The notes under the pieces are model-generated. The model was not told where the DNA came from. It ran no database searches and saw only the letters and a list, made by a program, of their open reading frames with translations. Position numbers and translations under genes: made by a program. DNA of 64,000 nucleotides, taken from positions 3,073,926-3,137,925 of the forward strand of contig NZ_CP100416.1 in the NCBI RefSeq assembly GCF_026017845.1. The letters are read 5' to 3'. The stretch comes from Amycolatopsis mediterranei. GTDB lineage: Bacteria > Actinomycetota > Actinomycetes > Mycobacteriales > Pseudonocardiaceae. Shown one piece after another: positions 53,666 through 63,085 of this stretch (positions within the stretch are counted from its first letter, which is position 1; every line of letters begins with the position of its first letter).

Positions 53666-54892
53666 GTGCGCATCTTCGGGCCCCTGACGAGCAAGGCGAC
53701 CTACCGCCGCTGGGTCTACCTCGTCCTCGGTGGCGCCATCAGCGTGCCCTACCTGCTGTTCTCCGCGGTCGCCGTGCCGTCGCTGTTTCCCTTCGTCACC
53801 ACGCCGGACCGGGCCGTCGCCGTCGGCGGGCTGCTCACCCTGGCCGTGCTGGCCGGGACCGCCTTCCTGCCCGCCGTCCACGTCCTGGAGTCCACCGCCG
53901 TCCGCGAGCTGCTCGACGACCCGGTGCCGGACGCGCCCGCGAAACCGCACACCCGCCAAGGCCGGCTGCGCGCCGCGGTGATGTTCGTGCTGCACGTCGG
54001 GGCCGGGTTCGTCGTCAGCTTCTTCAGCCTCGCCGCCCCCGTCGCGATCGGGCTGTCGATCAGCGCCGTCTTCACCGGGGAACTCTTCCGGACCGGCGAG
54101 GGCGACGCCGTCACCGTGCCGGCCGGCTGGGCCTCGGTGTGGCTGCCGGTGGTTCTCCTGTTCGGCCTGGTCCTGCTGATCTACGCCGTCAGCGTGGTCG
54201 GCGGGCTGCTGCGCCGGGCGGCGACCGGGCTGCTCGGGACCACCGCCGCCGACCGGATCGCCCGGCTCGAACGGCGGACCGAGCAGCTCGCCGAACGCAA
54301 CCGCCTGGCCCGGGAGCTGCACGACTCGGTCGGGCACGCGCTGAGCGTCGTCACCGTCCAGGCGGGCGCCGCCCGGCGGACGCTGCGCACCGACCCCGAC
54401 TTCACCGAGCGGGCGCTGGGCGCCATCGAGGAGTCCGCCCGCACCGCGCTCGACGACCTCGACCACGTCCTCGGTCTGCTGCGGGAGGAGACGGCCGGCC
54501 GGACGCCGCTGCCGACGCTCACGGCGCTGCCCGCCCTGCTCGAAACGACCCGGCTCGCCGGCACCGACGTCACCGCCGAGCTCGGTGGCGACCTGGCCGC
54601 CGTGCCGCCGGTGGTGTCGCGCGAGGTCTACCGGATCCTGCAGGAATGCCTGACCAACGCGGTGCGCCACGCCGGTAGGGTCCCGGTGACGGTGGTCGTC
54701 GGCGTCGCGGCGCACGAGCTGCGCGCACGGGTCGCCAACCCGTTGGGGAGCGGCGCTCGCCGGTCCGGGGGCGGCCGGGGCCTGCGCGGGATGGCCGAAC
54801 GGGTGGCGGTGCTGGGTGGGGAGCTGTCGGCCGGGCCGGTCGACGGGCAGTGGGAGGTCGTGGTGCGGGTGCCGTGGGGGAGCGGGCGATGA
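53666..54892 (+). CDS. Sensor histidine kinase, HisKA_3 type
   Basis: 408 residues from GTG 53666 (VRIFGPLTSKATYRRW); a longer frame to 53603 has an unlikely Arg-rich extension. Four membrane helices (YLVLGGAISVPYLLFSAVAV; AAVMFVLHVGAGFVVSFFSL), then the HisKA_3 helix with His in RLARELHDSVGHALS, N box QECLTNAVRHAG and G box GGRGLRGMAERVAVLGG. Overlaps the response regulator start by four bases, so they are a cognate pair. Confidence 0.92.
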   Translation: MRIFGPLTSKATYRRWVYLVLGGAISVPYLLFSAVAVPSLFPFVTTPDRAVAVGGLLTLAVLAGTAFLPAVHVLESTAVRELLDDPVPDAPAKPHTRQGRLRAAVMFVLHVGAGFVVSFFSLAAPVAIGLSISAVFTGELFRTGEGDAVTVPAGWASVWLPVVLLFGLVLLIYAVSVVGGLLRRAATGLLGTTAADRIARLERRTEQLAERNRLARELHDSVGHALSVVTVQAGAARRTLRTDPDFTERALGAIEESARTALDDLDHVLGLLREETAGRTPLPTLTALPALLETTRLAGTDVTAELGGDLAAVPPVVSREVYRILQECLTNAVRHAGRVPVTVVVGVAAHELRARVANPLGSGARRSGGGRGLRGMAERVAVLGGELSAGPVDGQWEVVVRVPWGSGR

Positions 54893-55542
54893 GTGTGCGG
54901 GTGCTGCTGGTCGACGACGAGCCGCTGATCCGGGCCGGGCTCCGGGCGATCGTCGACAGCGAAGCCGGCTTGAGCGTGGTCGGCGAGGCCGCCGACGGCG
55001 CGGAGGTGCCCGGGCTGGTGGCCCGGCTGCGCCCCGACGTCGTGCTGATGGACGTGCGGATGCCCGCGGTCGACGGGATCCGGGCCACCACCCACCTGAT
55101 GTCCACTGTGGACGAGCCGCCGAAGGTGATCGTGGTGACCACCTTCGAAAACGACGACTACGTCTACGACGCACTCGTCGCGGGGGCCAGCGGTTTCCTG
55201 CTCAAGCGCGCCCGGCCGGAGGAGATCGTCGCGGCCATCCGGACCGTCGTGGCCGGCGAATCGCTGCTGTTCCCGGCGGCGATCCGCCGGCTGGCCGCCC
55301 AGCACGCCCCGGCCCCGGCCGGTGACGGCCTGGCCTCGGCCGGGCTGACCGAACGCGAGCGCGACGTGCTGCGGCTGGTGGCCGCCGGACTGTCCAATGT
55401 GGAGATCGCGAGCGAGCTGTACGTGGGTGTCCAGACGGTGAAGACCCACGTGGGCAACGTGCTCGCGAAGCTGGGCGCGCGGGATCGCACCCAGGCGGTG
55501 ATCCGGGCGTACGACTCGGGCTTCGTGACGCCGTCGCGCTGA
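54889..55542 (+). CDS. LuxR-type (NarL family) response regulator
   Basis: 217 residues, ATG 54889. Receiver domain with VLLVDDEPLIRAG, the phospho-accepting Asp in VVLMDVRMPAVDG (about 53), Thr/Lys in VVTTFENDDY and FLLKRARPEEI; C-terminal LuxR helix-turn-helix with LTERERDVLRLVAAGLSNVE and VQTVKTHVGNVLAKLGARDR. Partner of the upstream kinase. Target genes unknown; the adjacent snapalysin and methyltransferase are candidates by position only. Confidence 0.95.
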   Translation: MSVRVLLVDDEPLIRAGLRAIVDSEAGLSVVGEAADGAEVPGLVARLRPDVVLMDVRMPAVDGIRATTHLMSTVDEPPKVIVVTTFENDDYVYDALVAGASGFLLKRARPEEIVAAIRTVVAGESLLFPAAIRRLAAQHAPAPAGDGLASAGLTERERDVLRLVAAGLSNVEIASELYVGVQTVKTHVGNVLAKLGARDRTQAVIRAYDSGFVTPSR

Positions 55543-55561
55543 TTCGGGCAAGATGGGCCGC

Positions 55562-56266
55562 ATGACTGCCGCATACGACGACTTCGCCGAGGCGTACACG
55601 GCCGAGAACGAAAACAGCCTGATGAACGCCTATTACGAACGGCCCGCGACCCTGGCGCTGGTCGGCGACGCGGCCGGACGGCGGATCCTCGACGCCGGCT
55701 GTGGCTCCGGCCCGCTGTCCGCGGCGCTGCGGGAGCAGGGCGCGGTCGTGACCGGGATCGACCAGAGCGCCGAAATGCTGGCGCACGCCCGGCGGCGGCT
55801 CGGCGACGGCGCGGACCTGCGGGTCGCCGACCTGGCCGGCCCACTGCCCTTCGCCGACGGAGAGTTCGACGACGTCATCGCGTCCCTGGTGCTGCACTAC
55901 CTGCGGGACTGGGACCCGGTGCTCGCCGAGCTGCGGCGCGTCCTGAAACCCGGCGGCCGCCTCATCGCCTCGGTCAACCACCCGATGATGGTCAACCTGA
56001 CGCACCGCCACGAGGGGCCCCGGCCCGACTACTTCGAGTCCTACACCTGGACCGACGAGTTCGAGCTCCACGGTCGGAAAGCCCGGATGACCTTCTGGAA
56101 CAAGCCGCTGCACGCGATGACGGACGCCTTCACCGCGGCGGGTTTCCGGATCGCCGTCATCAGCGAACCGCACCCCGTGCCGCCCGCCCGCGAGCTGTTC
56201 CCCGGCGACTTCGAAATCCTTGACACCTTCCCGAGCTTCCTCTTCTTCGTCCTGGAAGCCGAATAG
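55562..56266 (+). CDS. Class I SAM-dependent methyltransferase
   Basis: 234 residues from ATG 55562 (MTAAYDDFAEAYTAENENS). Rossmann-like fold with motif I ILDAGCGSGPLSAAL, GIDQSAEMLAHARRRL, motif II-like FDDVIASLVLHYLRDWDPVL and LKPGGRLIASVNHP. UbiE/COQ5-like small-molecule methyltransferase; acceptor unknown. Start follows a weak CAAGAT -10 by seven bases, so it may be leaderless. Its stop is two bases from the convergent VOC gene stop. Confidence 0.9.
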   Translation: MTAAYDDFAEAYTAENENSLMNAYYERPATLALVGDAAGRRILDAGCGSGPLSAALREQGAVVTGIDQSAEMLAHARRRLGDGADLRVADLAGPLPFADGEFDDVIASLVLHYLRDWDPVLAELRRVLKPGGRLIASVNHPMMVNLTHRHEGPRPDYFESYTWTDEFELHGRKARMTFWNKPLHAMTDAFTAAGFRIAVISEPHPVPPARELFPGDFEILDTFPSFLFFVLEAE

Positions 56267-56268
56267 GC

Positions 56269-56640
56269 TCAGTCGAGGCAGAACTCATTGCCCTCGACGT
56301 CCTGCATCGTCAGGCACGACTCGTTCTCCTCGTCCGCCTTCTGGAGCCACAGGCGTTTCGCGCCGAGCGCCTCCAGGCGCGCGCACTCGGCCTCGAGCGC
56401 GGCAAGGCGCTCTTCACCGACGAGCCCGGTGCCGACCCGCACGTCGAGGTGCACGCGGTTCTTCACGACCTTGCCTTCGGGCACGCGCTGGAAGTACAGC
56501 CGCGGGCCCACGCCCGTGGGATCGGTGCAGGCGAGGCCCGAGCTGTGCAGCTCGTACCCCAGCACCTCGCACCAGAACCGGGCGACGCGCTCGGGTTCCG
56601 CGCAGTCGAAGGTGACCTGGACCTGCCTGACCGACGTCAT
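56269..56640 (-). CDS. VOC-family (glyoxalase-like) protein
   Basis: 123 residues, ATG 56640. VFDCAEPERVARFWCEVLGYEL-type opening (VTFDCAEPERVARFWCEV), then LYFQRVPEGKVVKNRVHLDV and the C-terminal MQDVEGNEFCLD with the metal-site Glu. One beta-alpha-beta-beta-beta module pair, as in glyoxalase/bleomycin-resistance-like proteins. Function unspecified. Leaderless by position. Confidence 0.9.
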   Translation of the reverse strand: MTSVRQVQVTFDCAEPERVARFWCEVLGYELHSSGLACTDPTGVGPRLYFQRVPEGKVVKNRVHLDVRVGTGLVGEERLAALEAECARLEALGAKRLWLQKADEENESCLTMQDVEGNEFCLD

Positions 56641-56647
56641 GAAGGAC

Positions 56648-56653
56648 ACCTTA
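56648..56653 (-). promoter_or_regulatory. -10 element for the VOC gene (leaderless)
   Basis: Minus-strand TAAGGT ends seven bases before the ATG at 56640. Confidence 0.45.
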
Positions 56654-56672
56654 ACGGCGCGAGCAAGCGAAT

Positions 56673-58484
56673 TCAGCCCAGATCGTCCAAGAGCGCCTGG
56701 ATCGCCGCCGCCATCGCCGCCGGGTCGCCGTCGCCCGGGCGCAGCACCAGATCGGGCGACGCGGGGCGCTCGTAGGGAGCGTCGATGCCGGTGAAGCCGG
56801 TGATCTCCCCGGCGCGCGCCTTCGCGTACATGCCCTTCGGGTCGCGGGCTTCGCAGACCTCCAGGGGCGTGTCGACGAAGACCTCCACGAACGGCAGCCC
56901 GTCGTGGGCCGCCCGAGCCCGGGCCCGGTCCTCCGAGTACGGGCTGATCAGGGACGCGATCGCCACCACGCCCGCGTCCGCGAACAGGCGCGCGACCTCC
57001 GCCACCCGCCGGACGTTCTCCGCGCGGTCCTCCGGGCTGAACCCCAACCCGGCATTGAGGCCGTGGCGCAGGTTGTCGCCGTCGAGCAGGTACGCCGGGC
57101 GGCCCGCCGCGACCAGGCGGCGCTCCAGCTCCACCGCCACCGACGACTTGCCCGACGCCGAAAGCCCGGTCAGCCACACCGTCGCGCCGCGGGTCGGGCG
57201 GTCCTCGCGCCGCACCGCCGCGGTGTGCCAGACGACCGGGGACACCGGTGCGCCGGTGATCATGCCCGCCGCGACCGTGTCGCCGGTGTGCTCGTCGACC
57301 AGCAGGAAGCCCCCGGTGGCCCGGTTGCGGCGGTACGGGTCGAACAGCAGCGGCGCCCGGGTGCGCAGCCGGATGCGGCCGATGTCGTTGAGCCGCAACG
57401 ATTCCGCCGTCTCATCGCGGTGCAGGGTGGTGACGTCGAGGCGGTATTCCAGCCGCTCCACCGTGCCCCGCGTCTCGGTGGTCGTGTGCCGCACCGCGTA
57501 CGTCGCGCCCGGCGTCAGCGCGGCGCGCTCGGAGAACCAGCAGACCAGGGCGTCGACCTCGCGGGCCGACTCCGCGCGGTTGCCCGGGCGGCACAGCATG
57601 GCCCCGCGGCCGAGGTCGAGGTCATCGGCCAGCTCCACGGCCACCGCCTGGCCCGTGAACGCCTCGGAGAGCGGGCTCCCGCCCGGTCCCCAGACCGCAC
57701 GCACCTTCGACGTGAACCCCGACGGCAGCGCCACGACCTCGTCACCCGGCTTGAACACCCCGCCCGCGATGGTGCCCGCGTAGCCGCGGAAGTCGGACCG
57801 GCGGATCACGTACTGCACCGGGAACCGCGCGTCGATGAGGTTGCGGTCGGAGGCGACGTGCACCTCTTCGAGCTGGTGCAGCAGCGAGGTGCCTTCGTAC
57901 CACGGCATGCTCGCGCTGCGGTGGACGACGTTGTCGCCGTGCAGCGCCGAAACCGGCACGAACGTCAGGTCGGCGACGTCGAGTTTCATCGCGAACCGGC
58001 GGAAGTCTTCGCGGATCTCGTCGAACCGCTCCTGGGACCACCCGACGAGGTCCATCTTGTTCACGCACACCACGAGGTGCCCGATCCCGAGCAGCGACGC
58101 CAGGAACGCGTGCCGTCGCGACTGCTCCAGCACGCCCTTGCGCGCGTCGACGAGGACCAGCGCCAGGTCGGCGGTGGACGCGCCGGTCACCATGTTCCGC
58201 GTGTACTGCAGGTGCCCCGGCGTGTCGGCGATGATGAACTTCCGCCGTGGTGTGGCGAAGTAGCGGTGGGCGACGTCGATGGTGATGCCCTGCTCGCGCT
58301 CGGCCCGCAGCCCGTCGGTGAGCAGGGCGAGGTCCGGGTAGTCCTCGCCGCGGTCCCGGCTGGCGCGTTCGACGGCGGCGAGCTGGTCGGTGAAGATCGC
58401 CTTCGAGTCGAACAGCAGCCGGCCGATCAACGTGGACTTCCCGTCGTCCACGCTTCCCGCCGTGGCGATCCTCAGCAGCTGCAT
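56673..58484 (-). CDS. cysNC: Bifunctional sulfate adenylyltransferase large subunit / adenylylsulfate kinase
   Basis: 603 residues, ATG 58484. N-terminal CysN GTPase with [39 protein letters not shown] and VNKMDLVGW; beta-barrel domains to about 430; then the APS kinase CysC with [30 protein letters not shown], and [19 protein letters not shown]. With CysD it makes APS from sulfate and ATP driven by GTP, and CysC phosphorylates it to PAPS. The start shares one base with the cysD stop (TGATG). The fusion is the usual actinobacterial form. Confidence 0.96.
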   Translation of the reverse strand: MQLLRIATAGSVDDGKSTLIGRLLFDSKAIFTDQLAAVERASRDRGEDYPDLALLTDGLRAEREQGITIDVAHRYFATPRRKFIIADTPGHLQYTRNMVTGASTADLALVLVDARKGVLEQSRRHAFLASLLGIGHLVVCVNKMDLVGWSQERFDEIREDFRRFAMKLDVADLTFVPVSALHGDNVVHRSASMPWYEGTSLLHQLEEVHVASDRNLIDARFPVQYVIRRSDFRGYAGTIAGGVFKPGDEVVALPSGFTSKVRAVWGPGGSPLSEAFTGQAVAVELADDLDLGRGAMLCRPGNRAESAREVDALVCWFSERAALTPGATYAVRHTTTETRGTVERLEYRLDVTTLHRDETAESLRLNDIGRIRLRTRAPLLFDPYRRNRATGGFLLVDEHTGDTVAAGMITGAPVSPVVWHTAAVRREDRPTRGATVWLTGLSASGKSSVAVELERRLVAAGRPAYLLDGDNLRHGLNAGLGFSPEDRAENVRRVAEVARLFADAGVVAIASLISPYSEDRARARAAHDGLPFVEVFVDTPLEVCEARDPKGMYAKARAGEITGFTGIDAPYERPASPDLVLRPGDGDPAAMAAAIQALLDDLG

Positions 58485-59398
58485 CAGAAGTAGCCCTCCC
58501 GCTTGCGGTCTTCCATGCCTGCTTCGGAAATCCGGTCGTCGGCGCGGGTGGCGCCGCGCTCGGTGACGCGCGTGGCGGCCACCTCGGCGACCACTTCGGA
58601 CGGTGTCGTCGCCGAGGACTCGACGCAGCCGGTGCACGTGGCGTCGCCGACGGTCCGGAAGCGCACGGTCGCCTCGTACGGCGTCTCACCGTCCAAAAGG
58701 GACAGGAAACGCGTGGCCGCCAGCAGCATGCCGTCGCGCTGGACCACGGACCGCTTGTGCGCGTAGTACAGCGGCGGCAGCGCGATCCGCTCGTCCCGGA
58801 TGTACTGCCAGATGTCCAGCTCGGTCCAGTTCGACAGCGGGAAGACGCGGATGTGCTCGCCGCGGCGGTGCCGGCCGTTGTAGAGGTTCCACAGCTCCGG
58901 GCGCTGCGCCCGCGGGTCCCACTGGCCGTGCTCGTCGCGGAAGCTGAACACGCGCTCCTTCGCGCGGGCCTTCTCCTCGTCGCGGCGGGCGCCGCCGAAC
59001 ACGGCGTCGAAGCGGCCCTCGCGGATCGCCCGCAGCAGTGTCACCGTCTGCAGCCGGTTGCGGCTGGCCCGCGGCCCGGTCTCCTCGACGACGCGGCCGG
59101 CGTCGAGGTCGTCCTGCACGCTCGCCACCTCCAGGCGCAGGCCGAAGGCGGCGACGGTCTCGTCGCGGAACCGCAGCACCTCGTCGAAGTTGTGCCCGGT
59201 GTCGACGTGCAGCACGGGGAACGGCAGGGGCGCGGGCCAGAACGCCTTCGCGGCGGCGTGCAGCATCACCACCGAGTCCTTGCCGCCGGAGAAGAGCAGG
59301 ACCGGGCGCTCGAAGGTCGCCGCGACTTCGCGGAAGACGTGCACGGCCTCCGCTTCGAGCGCGGCCAGGTGCGAGAGCTCGTACGAGGTCACGGACAC
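58484..59398 (-). CDS. cysD: Sulfate adenylyltransferase small subunit
   Basis: 304 residues from GTG 59398 ([19 protein letters not shown]), matching the usual CysD length of about 302; the upstream ATG 59416 would add a Phe-rich start on top of the -10. PP-loop ATP pyrophosphatase motif [55 protein letters not shown] and the C-terminal [16 protein letters not shown] are intact. Forms a complex with CysN. Divergent from the sulfotransferase operon. Confidence 0.96.
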   Translation of the reverse strand: MSVTSYELSHLAALEAEAVHVFREVAATFERPVLLFSGGKDSVVMLHAAAKAFWPAPLPFPVLHVDTGHNFDEVLRFRDETVAAFGLRLEVASVQDDLDAGRVVEETGPRASRNRLQTVTLLRAIREGRFDAVFGGARRDEEKARAKERVFSFRDEHGQWDPRAQRPELWNLYNGRHRRGEHIRVFPLSNWTELDIWQYIRDERIALPPLYYAHKRSVVQRDGMLLAATRFLSLLDGETPYEATVRFRTVGDATCTGCVESSATTPSEVVAEVAATRVTERGATRADDRISEAGMEDRKREGYF

Positions 59399-59404
59399 CG
59401 GAAA

Positions 59405-59421
59405 AAAGTAGAACATGTTCT
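59405..59421. promoter_or_regulatory. cysD -10 element and adjacent 12-bp perfect palindrome
   Basis: Minus-strand TACTTT (59410-59405) lies six bases before the cysD GTG. It abuts AGAACATGTTCT (59410-59421), a perfect palindrome in the 51-bp region between the divergent cysD and SnoaL starts, a candidate operator controlling both. Confidence 0.45.
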
Positions 59422-59449
59422 TGTCATCGGTCAAGCAGTGGGGGACCCT

Positions 59450-59935
59450 ATGGGCATGGACCTGGTCGTACTCGAAGAGATCAAGCGGCTGAAGTACCGG
59501 TACCTGCGCGGGGTGGACCTGAAACTGTGGGACGAGGTGGCCGACACGTTCACCGCCGACGCCACCGCGAACTACGGGACGCACGCCGTGGGCGGGAACG
59601 GGAAGCAGTTCGAAGGCCGCGACGCCATCGTCGGATTCCTCACCCAGAGCCTCGGCAACGGCATCATCACCGTGCACCACGCGGCTCAGCCCGAAATCGA
59701 CGTCGACGGCGACACCGCGACCGGGCGGTGGTCGTTCACCGACCGGGTGATCGTGCCCGACCACAAGGTGATCATCGAAGGTGCCGCGTTCTACGAAGAC
59801 ACCTACCGCCGCGAGAGCGACGGCGTCTGGCGGATGTCGCACATCGGGTACGTCCGGACCTACGAGTCGATGACGTCCTTCGACGCCATCCCGGGCTTCA
59901 AGCTGATCGCCAACCGCTGGGCCGTCCCGGCATGA
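59450..59935 (+). CDS. SnoaL-like (NTF2-fold) protein
   Basis: 161 residues, ATG 59450 after GGGGGA. Opening VVLEEIKRLKYRYLRGVDLKLWDEVADTF and TADATANYG are typical of SnoaL_4 proteins, which include dehydratase/isomerase-like and ring-hydroxylating small-subunit-like members; the late VIIEGAAFYEDTYRRESDGVWRMSHIGYVR completes the cone. Possible acid/base Asp at 36 and His residues. Overlaps the DUF1214 gene by four bases, first gene of a four-gene operon with an SDR and a sulfotransferase. Confidence 0.85.
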   Translation: MGMDLVVLEEIKRLKYRYLRGVDLKLWDEVADTFTADATANYGTHAVGGNGKQFEGRDAIVGFLTQSLGNGIITVHHAAQPEIDVDGDTATGRWSFTDRVIVPDHKVIIEGAAFYEDTYRRESDGVWRMSHIGYVRTYESMTSFDAIPGFKLIANRWAVPA

Positions 59936-61122
59936 TCGAGAACGAGTTCTCGTTGACCCGGTCGTTCGCCGACGCCATCGTCGAGGCCGAGAAGCTGATC
60001 GCCGAGGCCCCGCCGGCGCAGACCGAGCAGGGCCTGCTCGAGGGCTACGACTACCTCGCGGGCAGCATCCGGGCGTCGCTGCAGATGGCCTGGGCCTACC
60101 AGCGCGACTTCCCGTACTTCACCGCGTCCACCGGGCCGTACACGAAGATGGGCCTGGACAACCCGGACACGCTGTACTTCAACGCGAACATCCGCGCCGA
60201 CCGCGAGTACCTGGTCACCGGCGTCCGCGGGACCACCGCCGACCTGAGCTTCCAGGTCCTCAACGGCGACTACTCGCCGGTGGAGGTGCCCGACAGCCTC
60301 GCCGCGTTCGACGACCGGGCGATCGAGATCGGCCCGGACGGCCGGTTCGAGCTGCGGTTCGGCCCGGCGCGCGAGAACCCGGGCCCGAACTACTTCGTGC
60401 TCGGCGAGGGCTCGTCGATGCTCGTGGTCCGCGAGGTCTACAGCGACTGGGCGACCGAGCGGCGGGGCGAAATCCGCATCCGGTGCGTCGACACCGCGGG
60501 CCAGGCGCCGCCGGTGCCGGACCGCTCCGCGCTGGCCAAGCGCTACGGCGTCACCGGCAAGATCCTGCTGAGCCGGCTCAAGACGTTCCTGGCCTTCCCG
60601 AAGTGGTTCTACGACGACCTGCCGGTGAACACGCTGACCGAGCCGCGCTCGACGCCGGGCGGGCTCACCACGCAGTTCTCCTCGGCCGGGCACTACGAGC
60701 TCGGCCCCGAAGAGGCGATGATCGTCACCGTGCCGCGCTGCGCGGACGCGCCGTACCAGGGCATCCAGCTCGGCAGCCTCTGGTACGTCTCGCTCGACTA
60801 CATCAACCACCAGACGAGCCTCACCGCCGACCAGGCCCGCGTCGACCCGGACGGCAAGATCCGGTTCGTGCTCGCCGAGCGCGACCCCGGCCTGGCGAAC
60901 TGGCTGGAGCTGACCGGGCACGAGCGCGGGTACCTGCAGATCCGCTGGCAGCGGCTCGCCCGCGACCTCGGCCCGGACGACGGCCCGGTCGTCGAGGTGG
61001 TCAAGGCCGACGAACTGCCCGACCGGCTGCCCTACCACGCCGACGCGCGCGTGACGCCGGAGCAGTGGACGGCGAGGATCGCGGCCCGGCAGGACGCCGT
61101 CGCCGCCCGGATGCTGGGGTGA
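59932..61122 (+). CDS. DUF1214-family protein
   Basis: 396 residues, ATG 59932. Contains the DUF1214 C-terminal block (GTTTQF-like: PGGLTTQFSSAGHYELGPEE, DAPYQGIQLGSLWYVSLDYIN, HQTSLTADQARVDPDGKIRFVLA and GYLQIRWQRL), and earlier FPYFTASTGPYTKMGLDNPDTLYFNA and LEGYDYLAGSI. No signal peptide. In other actinobacteria such genes sit in steroid or terpenoid modification clusters. Function unknown. Overlaps the SDR gene by four bases. Confidence 0.85.
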   Translation: MIENEFSLTRSFADAIVEAEKLIAEAPPAQTEQGLLEGYDYLAGSIRASLQMAWAYQRDFPYFTASTGPYTKMGLDNPDTLYFNANIRADREYLVTGVRGTTADLSFQVLNGDYSPVEVPDSLAAFDDRAIEIGPDGRFELRFGPARENPGPNYFVLGEGSSMLVVREVYSDWATERRGEIRIRCVDTAGQAPPVPDRSALAKRYGVTGKILLSRLKTFLAFPKWFYDDLPVNTLTEPRSTPGGLTTQFSSAGHYELGPEEAMIVTVPRCADAPYQGIQLGSLWYVSLDYINHQTSLTADQARVDPDGKIRFVLAERDPGLANWLELTGHERGYLQIRWQRLARDLGPDDGPVVEVVKADELPDRLPYHADARVTPEQWTARIAARQDAVAARMLG

Positions 61123-61907
61123 GCGTGGAGAACGTGCTGCAGGGCAAGGTCGTCGTCGTCTCGGGGATCGGTCCCGGGCTGGGCCGGTCGATCGCCGTGC
61201 GCAGCGCGCTGGCCGGCGCGGACGTCGTGCTCGCCGCGCGCACCGAGTCGAGGCTCAGTGAGGTCGCGAAGGAGGTGACCGACCTCGGCCGCCGGGCGGT
61301 CGCGGTCCGCACCGACATTGACGACGCGGACTCCGCCGCGAACCTGGTGAGCGAGGCGCTCGAGGCGTTCGGCCGGGTGGACACGGTGGTGCACAACGCC
61401 TTCGCCGTCCCGCCGCTGACCGATCTGGCGAAGGTGGAGTTCGACGCCGTCCGCGCGGGCTTCGAGACCGCGGCCATCTCGGTGCTCCGGCTGACCCGGC
61501 TGTTCCTGCCCGCGCTCAAGGAGAGCAAGGGCTCGCTGGTGATGATCAACTCGGCCGTGCTGCGGCACTCGCGGCGCACGTTCGGTGCCTACAAGATGGC
61601 GAAGTCGGCGCTGCTGTCGCTCTCGCAGAGCCTCGCCAGCGAGCTGGGGCCGGACGGCGTGCGCGTCAACACCGTGGCGCCCGGGTACATCTGGGGGCCG
61701 AACCTCCAGTGGTACTTCGCCTACCTGGCCAAGGAACGCGGCATCACGCCGGAGGAAGTCTACGCCGAAACGGCGTCCACAACAGACCTGCGCAAGCTGC
61801 CGGAACCCGACGAGATCGCCGACGCGGTGGTGTTCCTCGCCTCGCCCATGGCGCGCGCGATCACCGGGCAGTGCCTCGACGTCAACGGCGGCGAATACCA
61901 CCACTAG
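61119..61907 (+). CDS. Short-chain dehydrogenase/reductase
   Basis: 262 residues, GTG 61119. Glycine-rich NAD(P) motif VVVSGIGPGLGRSIAV, a variant of TGxxxGxG; NAG counterpart VVHNAFAVPP; catalytic Ser in LVMINSAVLRHS; and YKMAKSALLSLSQ (YxxxK). C-terminal DVNGGEYHH. All catalytic residues are present. Oxidises or reduces a hydroxyl/keto group on the pathway substrate, probably lipophilic given the neighbours. Nine bases before the sulfotransferase start. Confidence 0.92.
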   Translation: MSVENVLQGKVVVVSGIGPGLGRSIAVRSALAGADVVLAARTESRLSEVAKEVTDLGRRAVAVRTDIDDADSAANLVSEALEAFGRVDTVVHNAFAVPPLTDLAKVEFDAVRAGFETAAISVLRLTRLFLPALKESKGSLVMINSAVLRHSRRTFGAYKMAKSALLSLSQSLASELGPDGVRVNTVAPGYIWGPNLQWYFAYLAKERGITPEEVYAETASTTDLRKLPEPDEIADAVVFLASPMARAITGQCLDVNGGEYHH

Positions 61908-61915
61908 GAGGATCG

Positions 61916-63085
61916 ATGCTCCCCGGCCGCGAAGACGTGGGCACCGTCGAGGACCTGCACGCCTCGGCGTCGAAGCTCACCGGCCTCGGCGACTTCGGCG
62001 CCGACGAGTACGTCGAAGGCCTGCGCGTGCTGCTGGAGTCGTACGAGGCGGACGAAGAACTGACGCCGTACGGCAACAAGGTGCACCGGGCGATGCTGCG
62101 CGGCGCGCTCGTGGCCCGGCTGCTCAGCGAGGCGTCGTGGAAGCAGAACCCGGGGTACGCGGACGTCCGCCTGGAGCGGCCGATCTTCGTCACCGGGCTG
62201 CCGCGCACCGGCACGACCGCGCTGCACCGGCTGCTCGCCGAGGACCCCGCGCACCAGGGTCTCGAAGTGTGGCTCGCCGAGGTCCCGCAGCCGCGGCCGC
62301 CGCGGTCGTCGTGGGCCGACAACCCGATCTTCCAAGGGATCCAGGCCTCCTACGATCGCCACCACGTCGAGCACCCGGAGTTCATGGGCGTGCACCACAT
62401 GTCCGCCGACCAGGTGGAGGAGTGCTGGCAGCTGCTGCGCCAGTCGATGCGGTCGGTGTCCTTCGAGTGCCTCGCGCACCTGCCGCGGTACTCGCGCTGG
62501 CTGGCCAAACAGGACTGGACGGACGCCTACGCCCGGCACAAGCGCAACCTGCAGCTGATCGGGCTGCCGGACGCGGGCCGGCGCTGGGTGCTCAAGAACC
62601 CCAGCCACCTCTTCGCGCTGGACGCGCTGATGGCGAACTACCCGGACGCGCTGGTGATCCAGACGCACCGGGCGCCGAGCACGATCATGGCGTCGATGTG
62701 CAGCCTGGCCGAGAAGGCCGCGGACGGCTGGTCTTCGAAGTTCCGGGGCGAAGTGATCGGACGTGGGCAGCTCGACCTGTGGGCACGCGGAGCCGACGAG
62801 TTCGGCTGGGCCCGTGCGCGCCACAACCCGGCGCAGTTCTTCGACGTCCGCTACGAGGACTTCGTCGCGGACCCGATCGGCACGGTGTCCACTGTGTACG
62901 ACCACTTCGGACTGGAGTTCACGCCGGAGGCGCGGGCGGCGATGACGGCGGTGCACGAGGCGAGCCGGACGGGGGAACGGAAACCGGTGCACCGGTACAG
63001 CCTGGCGGACTTCGGCCTGACGTCCGAGGAGGTCGACGAGCGGTTCGCGAGCTACCTGTCGGCGCACGGCTCGCTCAACCGGTGA
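61916..63085 (+). CDS. PAPS-dependent sulfotransferase
   Basis: 389 residues, ATG 61916 after AGGAGG. The 5'-phosphosulfate loop is PIFVTGLPRTGTTALHRLL at about 85-105 and the 3'-phosphate region VIQTHRAPSTIMASMCSL; RWVLKNPSHLFALDALM lies between them. It belongs to the large sulfotransferase-3 type family found in actinobacteria, acting on lipid or secondary-metabolite hydroxyls. The divergent cysD-cysNC genes make the cofactor PAPS, so supply and use are encoded together. The substrate is unknown; the SDR, DUF1214 and SnoaL genes of the same operon may modify it first. Confidence 0.9.
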   Translation: MLPGREDVGTVEDLHASASKLTGLGDFGADEYVEGLRVLLESYEADEELTPYGNKVHRAMLRGALVARLLSEASWKQNPGYADVRLERPIFVTGLPRTGTTALHRLLAEDPAHQGLEVWLAEVPQPRPPRSSWADNPIFQGIQASYDRHHVEHPEFMGVHHMSADQVEECWQLLRQSMRSVSFECLAHLPRYSRWLAKQDWTDAYARHKRNLQLIGLPDAGRRWVLKNPSHLFALDALMANYPDALVIQTHRAPSTIMASMCSLAEKAADGWSSKFRGEVIGRGQLDLWARGADEFGWARARHNPAQFFDVRYEDFVADPIGTVSTVYDHFGLEFTPEARAAMTAVHEASRTGERKPVHRYSLADFGLTSEEVDERFASYLSAHGSLNR

